Origin: Anthopleura xanthogrammica
Lineage: Eukaryota > Cnidaria > Anthozoa > Actiniaria > Actiniidae
NCBI GenBank assembly: GCA_964019055.1
Contig: OZ025219.1
Coordinates: 3,677,868 to 3,741,867 of the forward strand
Length of the DNA stretch: 64,000 nt
Reading direction: 5' to 3'
Numbering within the stretch: position 1 is the first letter of the stretch; every line of letters starts with the position of its first letter. Under the pieces are notes generated by a model. It worked only from the letters and a program-made list of their open reading frames with translations, was not told the origin of the DNA and did not search any database. Positions 48,301-56,515 of this stretch are shown here, piece by piece. The position numbers were made by a program, and so were the translations under genes.

Positions 48301-48449
48301 GCTGACTATGACTCGAGTCAAGGATAAACATTTCCTACAGAATGTGTAGTAAAATAACTTACCACGAAGTCAGGATCAGTTTCCCAATCATCATCTTCAG
48401 CTGTATCACCACCAAAAGGAACATTCATACCTGCTTGAGCCTTCCACAT
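33829..48449 (-). CDS. CTTN: Cortactin (Src substrate/HS1 family), 21 coding exons, 502 aa
   Basis: Actin-binding adaptor that activates Arp2/3 and stabilises branched F-actin. Coding exons in transcript order: 48449-48363, 47412-47339, 46291-46239, 45059-45044, 44831-44771, 43557-43503, 42764-42709, 42369-42315, 40824-40769, 39926-39872, 39779-39724, 39090-39036, 38963-38908, 37966-37912, 37366-37311, 36882-36816, 36181-36120, 36040-35951, 35542-35291, 34591-34537, 33965-33829. All junctions are GT-AG and all phases agree; the sum is 1509 nt. Domain order: acidic N terminus with DDW (residues 20-22) in a [10 protein letters not shown] context; helical linker with [18 protein letters not shown]; five full 37-residue repeats plus a half repeat (about 78-282); charged helix (about 310-440, [14 protein letters not shown], then Glu-rich); SH3 (451-501, [17 protein letters not shown]). 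Human cortactin has 6.5 repeats and a longer Pro-rich linker; here the linker is short. The start is fixed by MWKAQAG, matching the family MWKASAG. Any upstream non-coding exon is not located. Identification is from remembered family features, not a database search. Confidence 0.95.
35291..36181 (-). CDS. CTTN: Cortactin exons 17-19 (charged helical region)
   Basis: Exons 36181-36120, 36040-35951 and 35542-35291 encode [15 protein letters not shown], then [20 protein letters not shown], then a long Glu/Arg-rich segment ([20 protein letters not shown] onward) ending [15 protein letters not shown]. This corresponds to the family helix that begins NIRANFENLAK. The usual long Pro/Ser/Tyr-rich region before the SH3 is nearly absent, with only one obvious candidate phosphotyrosine (ALYDT). 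Low-complexity ORFs on the plus strand here are shadows. Confidence 0.9.
36337..36799. mobile_element. MITE in cortactin intron 16, about 15 bp from a splice donor
   Basis: The left end ATAGCTTAAATAGTCCGCGC, then TACATTAGTGAACGGA, pairs with the right end GCGCGCGTACTATCTAAGCT, preceded by CCGTTCACTAATACAGCAGA. The right end stops at about 36799, while the donor of the exon at 36816-36882 is at 36814-36815. Confidence 0.8.
36816..44831 (-). CDS. CTTN: Cortactin repeat region, exons 5-16 (5.5 F-actin-binding repeats)
   Basis: Each 37-residue repeat is split into a 56-nt exon ([21 protein letters not shown] type) and a 55-nt exon ([17 protein letters not shown] type). The 56-nt exons start with two bases of the Asp codon and the 55-nt exons end with its first base. 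Repeat 1 is the divergent [20 protein letters not shown] (61-nt exon) with [18 protein letters not shown]. Repeats 2-5 start [24 protein letters not shown] and DFSKGFGG. The last half repeat [19 protein letters not shown] joins a non-repeat exon [19 protein letters not shown]. In mammals the repeats bind the side of actin filaments. Confidence 0.93.
37500..37665. repeat. CAA/CAG/CGA trinucleotide microsatellite in a cortactin intron
   Basis: Irregular run of CAACAACAACAGCGACAGCA-type triplets. ORFs rich in Gln/Ser/Asn on plus and Val/Ala on minus are by-products. It lies between the exons at 37311-37366 and 37912-37966. Confidence 0.9.
38051..38229. mobile_element. hAT-like MITE (CAGGGGCAGATA ... 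GATCCGCCTCTG)
   Basis: Imperfect TIRs CAGGGGCAGATATAGGGGTG and GGCCCACCC ... GATCCGCCTCTG. A 15-bp poly-C tract lies inside (38089-38103). The flanks TGTAT and TGCAT are a near-match 5-bp duplication. It is directly followed by another MITE. Confidence 0.6.
38234..38367. mobile_element. MITE, family B (TAGACCCCTTGCACATGATG)
   Basis: TIR TAGACCCCTTGCACATGATG with TTAATTTGGA at the left and TCCAAATTGAACTGC, GCTGCAAGGGGTCTA at the right. A related, shorter copy is at 45750-45828. Confidence 0.8.
39528..39628. mobile_element. hAT-like MITE (CAGGGCCGTAGCAAG) with ATAGA target duplication
   Basis: Ends CAGGGCCGTAGCAAG and CTTGCTATGGCCCTG, 101 bp apart, with a 16-bp poly-G tract inside (39575-39590). 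Both flanks are ATAGA (39523-39527 and 39629-39633). No coding capacity. Located between cortactin exons 12 and 11. Confidence 0.8.
40265..40516. mobile_element. MITE with TIRs of about 70 bp in a cortactin intron
   Basis: CCAGGTCAAGATAATGTCCT and CGAACGAGCAAAAATATCCG at the left are inverted at the right (CGGATATTTTTGCTCGTTCG, AGGACATTATCTTGACCTGG). The outer ends GTTTAATTAATTTTTTAAA and TTAAAAAAATAATTAAAC are also paired. Arms are nearly identical, which suggests a young element. Confidence 0.85.
40940..41695 (+). pseudogene. CR1/L2-like retrotransposon 3' fragment, antisense inside a cortactin intron
   Basis: Plus-strand reading, with frame breaks, gives [103 protein letters not shown] and [13 protein letters not shown], then a stop near 41577. 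The tail has GCGCTTTATAAGTGTAAGTG and ATAAATAAAAAATATCTATC. These correspond to the C-terminal part of the element at 28195-30225, from which it clearly differs in sequence, so it is another subfamily. RT catalytic motifs are missing (5' truncation). It starts only about 115 bp from cortactin exon 9 (40769-40824). Confidence 0.85.
42860..43035. mobile_element. hAT-like MITE (CAGGGCTCAAAATAAAGGCC) with TGCCA target duplication
   Basis: Left end CAGGGCTCAAAATAAAGGCC with AGTCA; right end TGACTGGCCATTATTTTGAG with CCCTG. TIR of about 25 bp with one or two mismatches. The flanks are TGCCA on both sides (42855-42859 and 43036-43040). Confidence 0.85.
45044..45059 (-). CDS. CTTN: Cortactin exon 4, a 16-nt microexon
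   Basis: Exon 3 ends after one base of a codon and exon 5 begins with the last base of one, so they cannot be joined directly in frame. The only piece I found in the intron that repairs this is AGGAAATGGCATCTGG, preceded by a TTACAG acceptor and followed by GTATCC. Spliced in, it gives [20 protein letters not shown], lining up with the human stretch that ends ETG-PK before the first repeat. Length (1 mod 3), splice sites and resulting residues all agree. It remains a prediction without RNA evidence. Confidence 0.8.
45151..45297. mobile_element. MITE (CAATTATTGGACGAGGTTGA) in cortactin intron 3
   Basis: CAATTATTGGACGAGGTTGA with AATATTGTGATTTGTTAGTG at the left pairs with CACTAACAAATCTCGATATT and GAGTTCAATAATTG at the right. 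It lies about 90 bp upstream (in transcript sense) of the 16-nt microexon. Confidence 0.75.
45298..45548. mobile_element. MITE (ATCATTCAAATTATTTTTTC) directly next to the previous one
   Basis: ATCATTCAAATTATTTTTTC at the left and GAAAAAATAATTTGAATGAT at the right form a 20-bp perfect TIR. The interior has a tandem-like repeat of GAGCA(A/G)ACCGTTATTTG. It may instead be the outer part of a composite with 45151-45297. Confidence 0.7.
45750..45828. mobile_element. MITE, family B, short copy
   Basis: TAGACCCCTTGTACCACTTT at the left and CACATAAAAGGGGTCTA at the right. It is followed at once by an 18-bp poly-C tract (45831-45848). Confidence 0.65.
45978..46127. mobile_element. MITE, family A, second copy
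   Basis: TIR ACTGTCATTTTCATAAATAT, CTCTGTAGCTGCGAG at the left; CAACTACAGAGTTCGCATAT and GAAAATAGCAGTAAT at the right. Same family as 21945-22147. It lies about 110 bp from cortactin exon 3. Confidence 0.8.
46780..47060. mobile_element. MITE (GACAGCAAGACCCAATAAAA) in cortactin intron 2
   Basis: GACAGCAAGACCCAATAAAA with ATGTAGAATGAAAACA at the left pairs with TGTTTTCATTCTACATTTTG and TCTCGCTGTC at the right. Confidence 0.75.
47122..47305. mobile_element. hAT-like MITE (CAGGGGTTTTAATAGAAGG) with CATAAT target duplication
   Basis: Ends CAGGGGTTTTAATA and TATTATTGAAACCCCTG. CATAAT flanks both sides (47116-47121 and 47306-47311). It ends about 30 bp from the donor of cortactin exon 2 (47339-47412). 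Confidence 0.75.
48363..48449 (-). CDS. CTTN: Cortactin exon 1 (start codon and Arp2/3-binding acidic motif)
   Basis: 87 nt encoding residues 1-29, from MWKAQAG to [11 protein letters not shown]. It contains the conserved DDW tryptophan that contacts Arp2/3 in cortactin. The donor GTAAGTTA follows at 48362. The next exon (47412-47339) continues [15 protein letters not shown]. The region immediately 5' of the ATG (AAAAGCGATC) could be leader or the end of an upstream intron. Confidence 0.92.
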
Positions 48450-48599
48450 GATCGCTTTTGGGAGTAAGAATGAAGAAATGTGGAAATGTCTTGCTGGTTT
48501 GTATGAGGTTTGTATTACTTCCTGCAACCCTGCCCCGTCACGTGATATACCACAGCCACTTATACCACAGGAAGCCCAACCTGAAAGCTCTCACTCTGT

Positions 48600-48800
48600 G
48601 GTGTTGAGTTATTTTGAAGGGGCACTTGGATGAAAATGCCCCTTTTTTTTTGTAAAAACCAAATAATTCAAACATTTGAAGATAATTATGAAAACCACAT
48701 TAGCGAAAATTTTAGCCTGGGAGCTACTTGCAGTTGAGAAATTTTGGTTTTTAAAAAAATTCAGTAAAGGACAATAATCAGGGGGAAAAATTAACACCAG
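48600..48800. mobile_element. Dispersed repeat, partial copy (partner 61999-62368)
   Basis: GGGGCACTTGGATGAAAATG, ATTTGAAGATAATTATGA and CTTGCAGTTGAGAAATTTTG match the element at 61999-62368 in the same order. This copy is truncated or has lost its right TIR. It lies upstream of the cortactin start. Confidence 0.65.
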
Positions 48801-48904
48801 GAATCATAGTTTACTTTTCAAACAGAGATTGGAGGTCAAGAAGAAGAAGGAAAAAGAAAGAAAAAAGGAAGAAAAAATTAAAAAAGATAAAATAATTTAG
48901 GGAA

Positions 48905-49140
48905 AAATATTATCAGGATACGATGGGATTCGAACCATTCGATTCCACCGTCAGAAATTCAAAAAAAAAAAAAAAAAATCTACTGTGCCATACCCCGAGA
49001 CATCCGCAGAACTGGGCCGTCGTATGGACTGCAATTAAATCCTTCTGCCCTTATAGTACGGATAACACAGAAAAAAGTTCTAACCGAGGCATCAGGGGAG
49101 AGACCAGCCGGCCCCCAGACCATATCTACAGCTAATCCCT
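48905..49140 (-). ncRNA. Possible tRNA-derived SINE remnant
   Basis: On the minus strand GGTTCGAATCCCATCGTATC looks like a tRNA T-arm/B-box. A convincing A-box at the right distance was not found, and a 19-bp A/T homopolymer splits the region. It could equally be coincidence. Confidence 0.25.
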
Positions 49141-49351
49141 TGCACTATCTGCAACGCATGCACGTTGATTTCAATTCCCAGCATTTCTTAAAAAGTGAAC
49201 TTTATACAAGAGAATGAACACTCTAGCTCTTTATTTAGGACATTCTTATGTCCATAATTCCTGACCAAATTCAGGTCATGTTTATTCTGAGATTAGAAGA
49301 CATTAACCATGGCTTTAAGGCCATAACAATAGGTTACGTCAATATATATTA

Positions 49352-49749
49352 CAAGGGTGGATTAAGGGGGAGGGTCGGGGGGGGGGGGGGGGGGGGGTCG
49401 CGACCCCCTGTCATACCTGAAGTTAGGGACGGGCAATTTGGTAATTGATGGGGCGGGTGGGTTAATAAATCCCAAAAAAATATCGAGCAAGGTCTCGATC
49501 TTTTAAAAAAATATCGTGCAACGTCAGATACGGCAAAAATTTCACTTATTTTGAACCAAACCGCTGAAAATCGTATTTCCGAGAGTCTGAATTTCAAACA
49601 TTTTCCTGAGAGAATGCCCCACAACCCCACTAGTTGCTCCAGCCTACGGCGGTCGACTAGCTTGGTAAACGTGACGTCATTTCTACGTCATTATTTCACA
49701 ACAGCTGGTTGAACCCCCCCTTTCAAAAACTCCTGGATCCGCCTTTGCC
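49352..49749. mobile_element. Possible MITE (CAAGGGTGGATT ... GGATCCGCCTTTG)
   Basis: Weak TIR CAAGGGTGGATTAAGGGGG against CTCCTGGATCCGCCTTTG. A 21-bp poly-G tract lies near the left end (49377-49397). The end motif is like that of the 38051 element. No clear target duplication; the 20-bp minisatellite begins immediately after. Confidence 0.5.
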
Positions 49750-49755
49750 TCCAAG

Positions 49756-52295
49756 ATATGGTGGATCCTCACGGATATGATTGGATCCTCCAGGATATGA
49801 TTGGATCCTCCAGGATATGGTTGAATACTCCAGGATATGATTGGATCCTCCAGGATATGGTTGAATACTCCAGGATAAGATTAGATCCTCCAGGATATGA
49901 TTGGATCCTCCAGGATATAGTTGAATACTCCAGGATATGATTGGATACTCCTGGATATGATTGGATCGATATCCTCCAGGATATGGTTGAATACTCCAGG
50001 ATATGATTGGATGCTCCTGGATATGATTGGATCCTCCAGGATATGGTTGGATCCTCCAGGGTATGATTGGATCCTCCAGGATATGATTGGATCCTCCAGA
50101 ATGTGATTGGATCCTCAAGGATATGATTGGATCCTCCAGAATATGATTCGATCCTCCAGAATGTGATTGGATCCTCCTGAATATGATTGGATCCTCCAGG
50201 ATATGATTGGATCCTCCAGGATATGATTGGATCCTCCAGGATATCGTTGGATACTCCAGGATATGATTGAATCCTCCAGGATATGGTTAGATACTCCAAA
50301 ATATGATTGGATAATCCAGGATATGATTGGATCCTCCAGGATATGATTGGATACTCCAGGATATGGTTGAATACTCCAGGATATGATTGGATCCTCCAGA
50401 ATATGATTGGATCCTCCAGGATATGATTGGATCCTCCAGAATATGATTGGATTCTCCAGAATATGATTGGATCCTCCAGGATATGATTGGATCCTCCAGC
50501 ATATGATTGGATCCTCCAGGATATGATTGGATCCTCCAGGATATGGTTGGATCCTCCAGGATATGGTTGGATCCTCCAGGATATGGTTGGATCCTCCAGG
50601 ATATGATTGGATCCTCCAGAATATGGTTGGATCCTCCAGGATATGATTGGATCCTCCAGAATATGATTGGATCCTCCAGAATATGATTGAATCCTCCAGA
50701 ATGATTGGATCCTCCAGGATATGATTTGATCCTCCAGGATATGATTGGATCCTCCAGAATATGATTGGATCCTCCAGAATATGATTGGATCCTCCAGAAT
50801 ATGATTGGATCTTCCAGAATATGATTGGATCCTCCAGGATATGATTGGATCCTCCAGGATATGATTGGATCCTCCAGGATATGATTGGATCCTCCAGAAT
50901 ATGATTGGATCCTCCAGAATATGATTGAATCCTCCAGAATATGATTGGATCCTCCAGAATATGATTTGATCCTCCAGGATATGATTGGATCCTCCAGAAT
51001 ATGATTGGATCCTCCAGAATATGATTGGATCCTCCAGAATATGATTGGATCCTCCAGAATATGATTGGATCTTCCAGAATATGATTGGATCCTCCAGGAT
51101 ATGATTGGATCCTCCAGGATATGATTGGATCCTCCAGAATATGATTGGATCCTCCAGGATATGATTGGATACACCAGGATATGATTGGATCCTCCAGAAT
51201 ATGATTGGATCCTCCAGAATATGATTGGATCCTCCAGGATATGATTGGATACTCCAGGATATGATTGGATCCTCCAGAATATGATTGGATCCTCCAGAAT
51301 ATGATTGGATCCTCCAGGATATAATTGGATCCTCCAGGATATGATTGGATCCTCCAGCATATGATTGGATCCTCCAGGATATGATTGGATCCTCCAGCAT
51401 ATGATTGGATCCTCCAGGATATGATTGGATCCTCCAGAATATGATTGGATCCTCCAGGATATGATTGGATCCTCCAGAATATGATTGGATCCTCCAGAAT
51501 ATGATTGGATCCTCCAGAATATGATTGGATCCTCCAGAATATGATTTGATCCTCCAGGATATGATTGGATCCTCCAGAATATGATTGGATCCTCCAGAAT
51601 ATGATTGGATCCTCCAGGATATGATTGGATCCTCCAGGATATGATTGGATCCTCCAGAATATGATTAGATCCTCCAGGATATGATTGGATACACCAGGAT
51701 ATGATTGGATCCTCCAGAATATGATTGGATCCTCCAGAATATGATTGGATCCTCCAGGATATGATTGGATACTCCAGGATATGATTGGATCCTCCAGGAT
51801 ATGATTGGATCCTCCAGAATATGATTGGATCCTCCAGGATATGATTGGATCCTCCAGAATATGATTGGATCCTCCAGAATATGATTGGATCCTCCAGGAT
51901 ATGGTTGGATACACCAGGATATGATTGGATCCTTCAGGATATTATGGTTGGATCCTCCAGAATATGGTTGGATACTCCAGGATATGATTGGATACTCCAG
52001 GATATGGTTGGATCGTCAAGGATATGATTGGATCATCCAGGATATTGTTGAGTCCTCTAGGATATGATTGGATCCTCTAGAACATGATCGGATCCTCCAG
52101 GATATGATTGGATACTCCAGGATATGATTGGATACTCAAGGATATGCTTGGATCCTCCAGGATATGATTGCATCCTCCAGGAGGTTGGATTCTCCAGGAT
52201 ATGATGGCATCCTCCAGAATATGATTGGATACTCAAGGATATGATTGGATACTCCAGGCTGATTACATCCTCCAGAATAGGATTGGATACTCAGT
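49756..52295. repeat. 20-bp minisatellite, about 127 copies (ATATGATTGGATCCTCCAGG)
   Basis: Head-to-tail units ATATGATTGGATCCTCCAGG, with G/A at the last two positions and C/A in GGATCC as the main variants. Most units carry a BamHI site. Because 20 is not a multiple of 3, a 60-bp super-cycle is read in every frame. The minus frames all lack stops and give ORFs up to 599 residues of the cycle NHILEDPIISWRIQSYPGGS. These are consequences of the repeat; no start context, exon or conserved domain supports a protein. Edges (49756-50100 and 51940-52295) are more diverged than the centre. Confidence 0.95.
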
Positions 52296-53208
52296 CACCC
52301 CAAGGAGACCCTCTTACAACCTGACCATATTAATATAATCAATAGAAGCCAAAGTTTCACGCTATTTTGATAGTAATTACACAGAGCCCTGAAGGTTACC
52401 TGTGAGTGGGATGTAAATCAAAACCGCACACTCTGGGTCGCTTGCAATTTGTTTGTCTTTACTGCTGATAATAATTTCTACATACGCATGCGCGTGATTG
52501 GTGTGCTTTTGCATATCTCACATGACAACAAAAAAATGCCTCCTGGTAAAGTATTTTGAGGGATAAGATAATAAAAACTTGCCAGTTTTGATTTCTATCC
52601 CTAGCTGATCTGTGCATACATCGAGAATAATTTTTGAAAACACGTCCCACATGGAAAGAAGTAACCATAGCGGCAAAACCATCAACGACACAAGCGGCAT
52701 TTCGGGTGTGCTGGTCATAGCAAGGGGTTAATCATCTACGGTCTAGGGGCCGACTAACCTCTCCCTTAGGCTTAGGCCGAGCTTCCTGATCAGTCAGTAA
52801 TGTCCTCCCGGGATAGCGGTGTTGGTGCCGAAATCTCCAGCGTAGCCGTAAGTCCATACGATGCTTCAGCACTCGATGTCTGGAAGTATGGTCCTGGTTA
52901 ATCAATCAATAAAAACAAATCAATCTCCAAAACCTGAGCCTTCCAATTTGGAAAAGACAAGACGAATCCTAAATGCGCGTTTCGCTTCTAATATAATAGT
53001 TATTTTTCTGACCTTGTCAAAGTTTCTTGGGCGCATGAAACTTTGTAACTAAGCAGATTGGTAATAATTGTTGGATATACACTACTTTTCAAAAACGTAG
53101 TCTACAAAATTAAAAAGGATGAAAACAAAAAAGAAAAGAAAAGAAAAACAAATAATTGAAAATCACATTTAGAAGTAAGGTAAAAAGTTTTGGAATGTAT
53201 CTTAAATA
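52296..53208. other. Unique spacer between the two minisatellites
   Basis: No supported gene. On the minus strand at about 52868-52805 a short open stretch reads IVWTYGYAGDFGTNTAIPGG then HY and stop. It looks exon-like but has no identified partner exon. Confidence 0.45.
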
Positions 53209-54475
53209 TAGATTGGAGGAACGTATCAGAAAAGTAGTGTACACGACATGGATTGAATGGATAAATCAGAATAGGAATGTACACGAGATGGATTGGATGG
53301 GTGTATCAGAATAAGAATGTACACGACAGTGATTGGATGGGCGTATCAGAATAAGAATGTACAGGACAGTGATTGGATGGGTGTATCAGAATAAGAATGT
53401 ACAGGACATGGATTGGAAGAGCGTATCAGAATATGAATGTACAGGACATGGATTGGATGAGCGTATCAGAATAAGAATGTACACGAGATGGATTGGATGG
53501 GTGTATCAGAATAAGAATGTACACGACAGTGATTGGATGGGCGTATCAGAATAAGAATGTACAGGACAGTGATTGGATGGGTGTATCAGAATAAGAATGT
53601 ACAGGACATGGATTGGATGAGCGTATCAGAATATGAATGTACACGAGATGGATTGGATGGGCGTATCAGAATAAGAATGTACACGAGATGGATTGGATGG
53701 GTGTATCAGAATAAGAATGTACACGACAGTGATTGGATGGGCGTATCAGAATAAGAATGTACAGGACAGTGATTGGATGGGTGTATCAGAATAAGAATGT
53801 ACAGGACATGGATTGGATGAGCGTATCAGAATATGAATGTACAGGACATGGATTGGATGAGCGTATCAGAATATGAATGTACACGAGATGGATTGGATGG
53901 GCGTATCAGAATAAGAATGTACACGAGATGGATTGGATGGACGTATCAGAATATGAATGAACACGAGATGGATTGGATGGGCGTATCAGAATATGAATGA
54001 ACACGAGATGGATTGGATGGGCGTATCAGAATATGAATGAACACGAGATGGATTGGATGGGTGTATCAGAATATGAATGAACACGAGATGGATTGGATGG
54101 GTGTATCAGAATATGAATGAACACGAGATGGATTGGATGGGTGTATCAGAATATGAATGTACACGACATGGACTGGATGGGTGTATCAGAATAAGAATGT
54201 ACACGACAGTGATTGGATGGGTGTATCAGAATAAGAATGTACACGACAGTGATTGGATGGGTGTATCAGAATAAGAATGTACACGACAGTGATTGGATTG
54301 GTGTATCAGAATAAGAATGTACACGACAGTGATTGGATGGGTGTATCAGAATAAGAATGTACACGACAGTGATTGGATGGGTGTATCAGAATAAGAATGT
54401 ACACGACAGTGATTGGATGGGTGTATCAGAATAAGAATGTACACGACAGTGATTGGATGGGTGTATCAGAATAGT
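53209..54475. repeat. 40-bp minisatellite, about 31 copies, partly in 200-bp higher-order units
   Basis: Unit GATTGGATGGGTGTATCAGA + ATAAGAATGTACACGACAGT (20 + 20). Variants GAGATG/GACATG/GACAGT, GCGTATC/GTGTATC and AATATG/AATAAG recur in a fixed order of five between about 53340 and 53900, giving a 200-bp higher-order period. The last eight or so units are almost identical. Plus-strand ORFs of 60-90 residues are reading-frame artefacts of the 120-bp cycle. Confidence 0.95.
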
Positions 54476-55183
54476 GTAATATTCCTCCCTGGGTATTGTT
54501 ATTATAATGAGGTATGGGGAATCGCTCTGCCTGGGACAAGCCAGAAACAGAGCGTGGTTTTTACAAAGTCAAGTCCAAACCCGCCTTCCAGAGTAAGGGT
54601 GGGCGGGTGGGATGCTGAATCTTCGAACCGATTGGAGGCAAGTGCATTGGGAGGAGGCATGTGCTCCTTTATATATTTATGATCAATTCCCCAGGGACCA
54701 TATTACCAATTCAAATGGACTTTGAATAGTTATATGTACCTTCAAAAGTGATTGGTTGACAAAATGATGCAATTAATGATTCAAAATAGTGCGATTTTCT
54801 ATACTAATTCCTGTCAATTTCAAAAAAACAACTTTCTTTCAAAGGAAGCCGGCTGGACAAAATTGAAAAGTGACAAAAGCGACGAATATGTCTTTTAAGT
54901 TAAAGTTGTTTTCAAGATGATAGCTGCGCGAATGAGTCGACCCAGGAGATCAGAACATGTGCTTTCAGAGCTGAAGTACGCCTCCTGTAGCTTGAAGAGT
55001 TTCCCTGCTGTCTTCCCTGAACAGAGCTTGGAATCGACAAACTGATGTGATAAATATGACATTATGACATTATGAGGTTTACCAAAATTTGCTAAAGCGG
55101 AAGTAATACTAAGACGCTTTTTTATCCTGAATTTCACCTTTTTGTGTTTACTGCGTAGCAGTAACCACATTGTTATCGTGTTT
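54476..55183. other. Intergenic, no supported gene
   Basis: Unique AT-rich sequence. The segment 55060-55145 (TTTGCTAAAGCGGAAGTAAT, TTTTTTATCCTGAATTTCAC) resembles 59150-59235, indicating a dispersed repeat of unknown type. Confidence 0.45.
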
Positions 55184-55226
55184 GTGAGTCCGTTGTGAGT
55201 CCGTTGTGAGTCCGTTGTGAGTCCGT
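55184..55226. repeat. 11-bp tandem repeat, 4 copies (GTGAGTCCGTT)
   Basis: Four copies of GTGAGTCCGTT, the last ending in GTA. No associated gene. Confidence 0.9.
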
Positions 55227-55740
55227 ATGTAACACCAATGTCACAGCTGACACAGGAATCCCGATATTAGAAAATCCTCGAGACGACCTCGAGACAGACT
55301 CGACATTCTCCACGAGTGGAGACCGAGCTATTCACGACAAACGACCAAATATTCGAACCAATTAGAACCAATCAGAAATTAAACCGAGGAACACGAGAAT
55401 ACTTCGTACAACTCCGTACAACTCCGATTTTACGAGGACGTGACGTGAGACGAAAATACCTCGTGATGTACGTTCTCTTCTCTGTACAGAGAGATTCCTC
55501 GAACAAAACAAGTACTTTTACTGACTTTGGACATAAATTTATTTATCGCAGCTTTCATCAAATACTAATAAGTGGTGTAATGTATGGTGTTGTAAGTGTT
55601 TTTCCAGTTTTAGGCCGATGTTTTCCTCAACATTCCGGCGTATTAATAATTCAACATGAACACGCTTACTGGCTTCGGACAATAGAGCAAAACAAAAACA
55701 AATCCTCATTGACCTAGCCTCTCAATCACTTTTGGGAAAC

Positions 55741-55824
55741 TTTGAACCTCTTCGGAGGATATTTGAACCTCTTCGGAGGATATTTGAACCTCTTCGGAGG
55801 ATATTTGAACCTCTTCGGAGGATA
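55741..55824. repeat. 21-bp in-frame tandem repeat, 4 copies
   Basis: Four exact copies of TTTGAACCTCTTCGGAGGAT plus A. It encodes FEPLRRI four times in one plus frame and NLFGGYL in another. The flanking ORFs (55316-55717, 55742-56122) are intact for 126-133 residues. The second ends in a very basic stretch (KKIMKTLKRRKTRKRSKRFF), but no family is recognised. They may be remains of a mobile element or chance. Confidence 0.85.
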
Positions 55825-56429
55825 TTTGATGAAAGCTGTGATAAATGATTGTCAAATACCGCATAAAAATATTGTTCATACTTCCAAAACATGTGAGTTA
55901 CATGATATAATCGAAAAGCCTGTGTCTGACAACACTTATAGGTCTACTGTTAGAAATAAATCCAAACGTGTTCGTTCGCACGCACTTCACAGGGAAAGAG
56001 AACCGTCAAGGACTTGTTTGAAGAAAATTATGAAAACATTGAAAAGAAGAAAAACTAGAAAACGATCTAAAAGATTTTTTAGAAGATCAACTCCTTTATC
56101 ATCAAAGCTATACGATTCATAACTTCCAATTTGTAATAACAAACGGTTGCTTACATTGGGCAGTAAACACATGCGCTTTGTAAGCGCCTATTTTTTATCA
56201 GTGATATTCAAGTGTGAAATTATCCTAAAACAATTATTCATCTCGGGCTCAGTGAATATTGAAGTCTTTGTAATTCTTTTTTCTTTATTCTCAGGGAGAT
56301 TAGCATATCCTACCATTTCAAAGGTTAATTATCGATAACTATTTTTCGGTTATGTTCAAAACTGACCAAGGGACGACGGCAAAATGATTTCTGTCTATTT
56401 TTAGTAAGGTTTTTATCGCATCTGCGTTC

Positions 56430-56515
56430 TACGGATGAGGTAGTGTAGTGGTAGTGCACTCGCCTTTGGCCTTTCGTGTAATGTCAAATTCTACGCGGTT
56501 TGACTCAAGCTGGAC
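56430..56515 (+). tRNA. tRNA-like sequence (tRNA pseudogene or SINE head)
   Basis: GTAGTGTAGTGGTAGTGCAC followed by TCGCCTTTGG resembles a D-arm/A-box and anticodon arm of the tRNA-Gly or -Arg style. GCGGTTTGACTCAAGC about 35 bp later resembles a T-arm/B-box with changes from GGTTCGAATCC. The acceptor stem does not pair well, so a functional tRNA is unlikely. Confidence 0.4.

Noticed and set aside
49769..51914. Minus-strand ORFs of 357, 543 and 599 residues
   Set aside because: All three are the same 20-bp minisatellite read in different frames; the open frames follow from the unit having no stop in any phase.
53333..54682. Plus-strand ORFs with IRIRMYT/WMGVSEYECT repeats
   Set aside because: By-products of the 40-bp minisatellite; they restart every 120 or 200 bp and have no outside homology.
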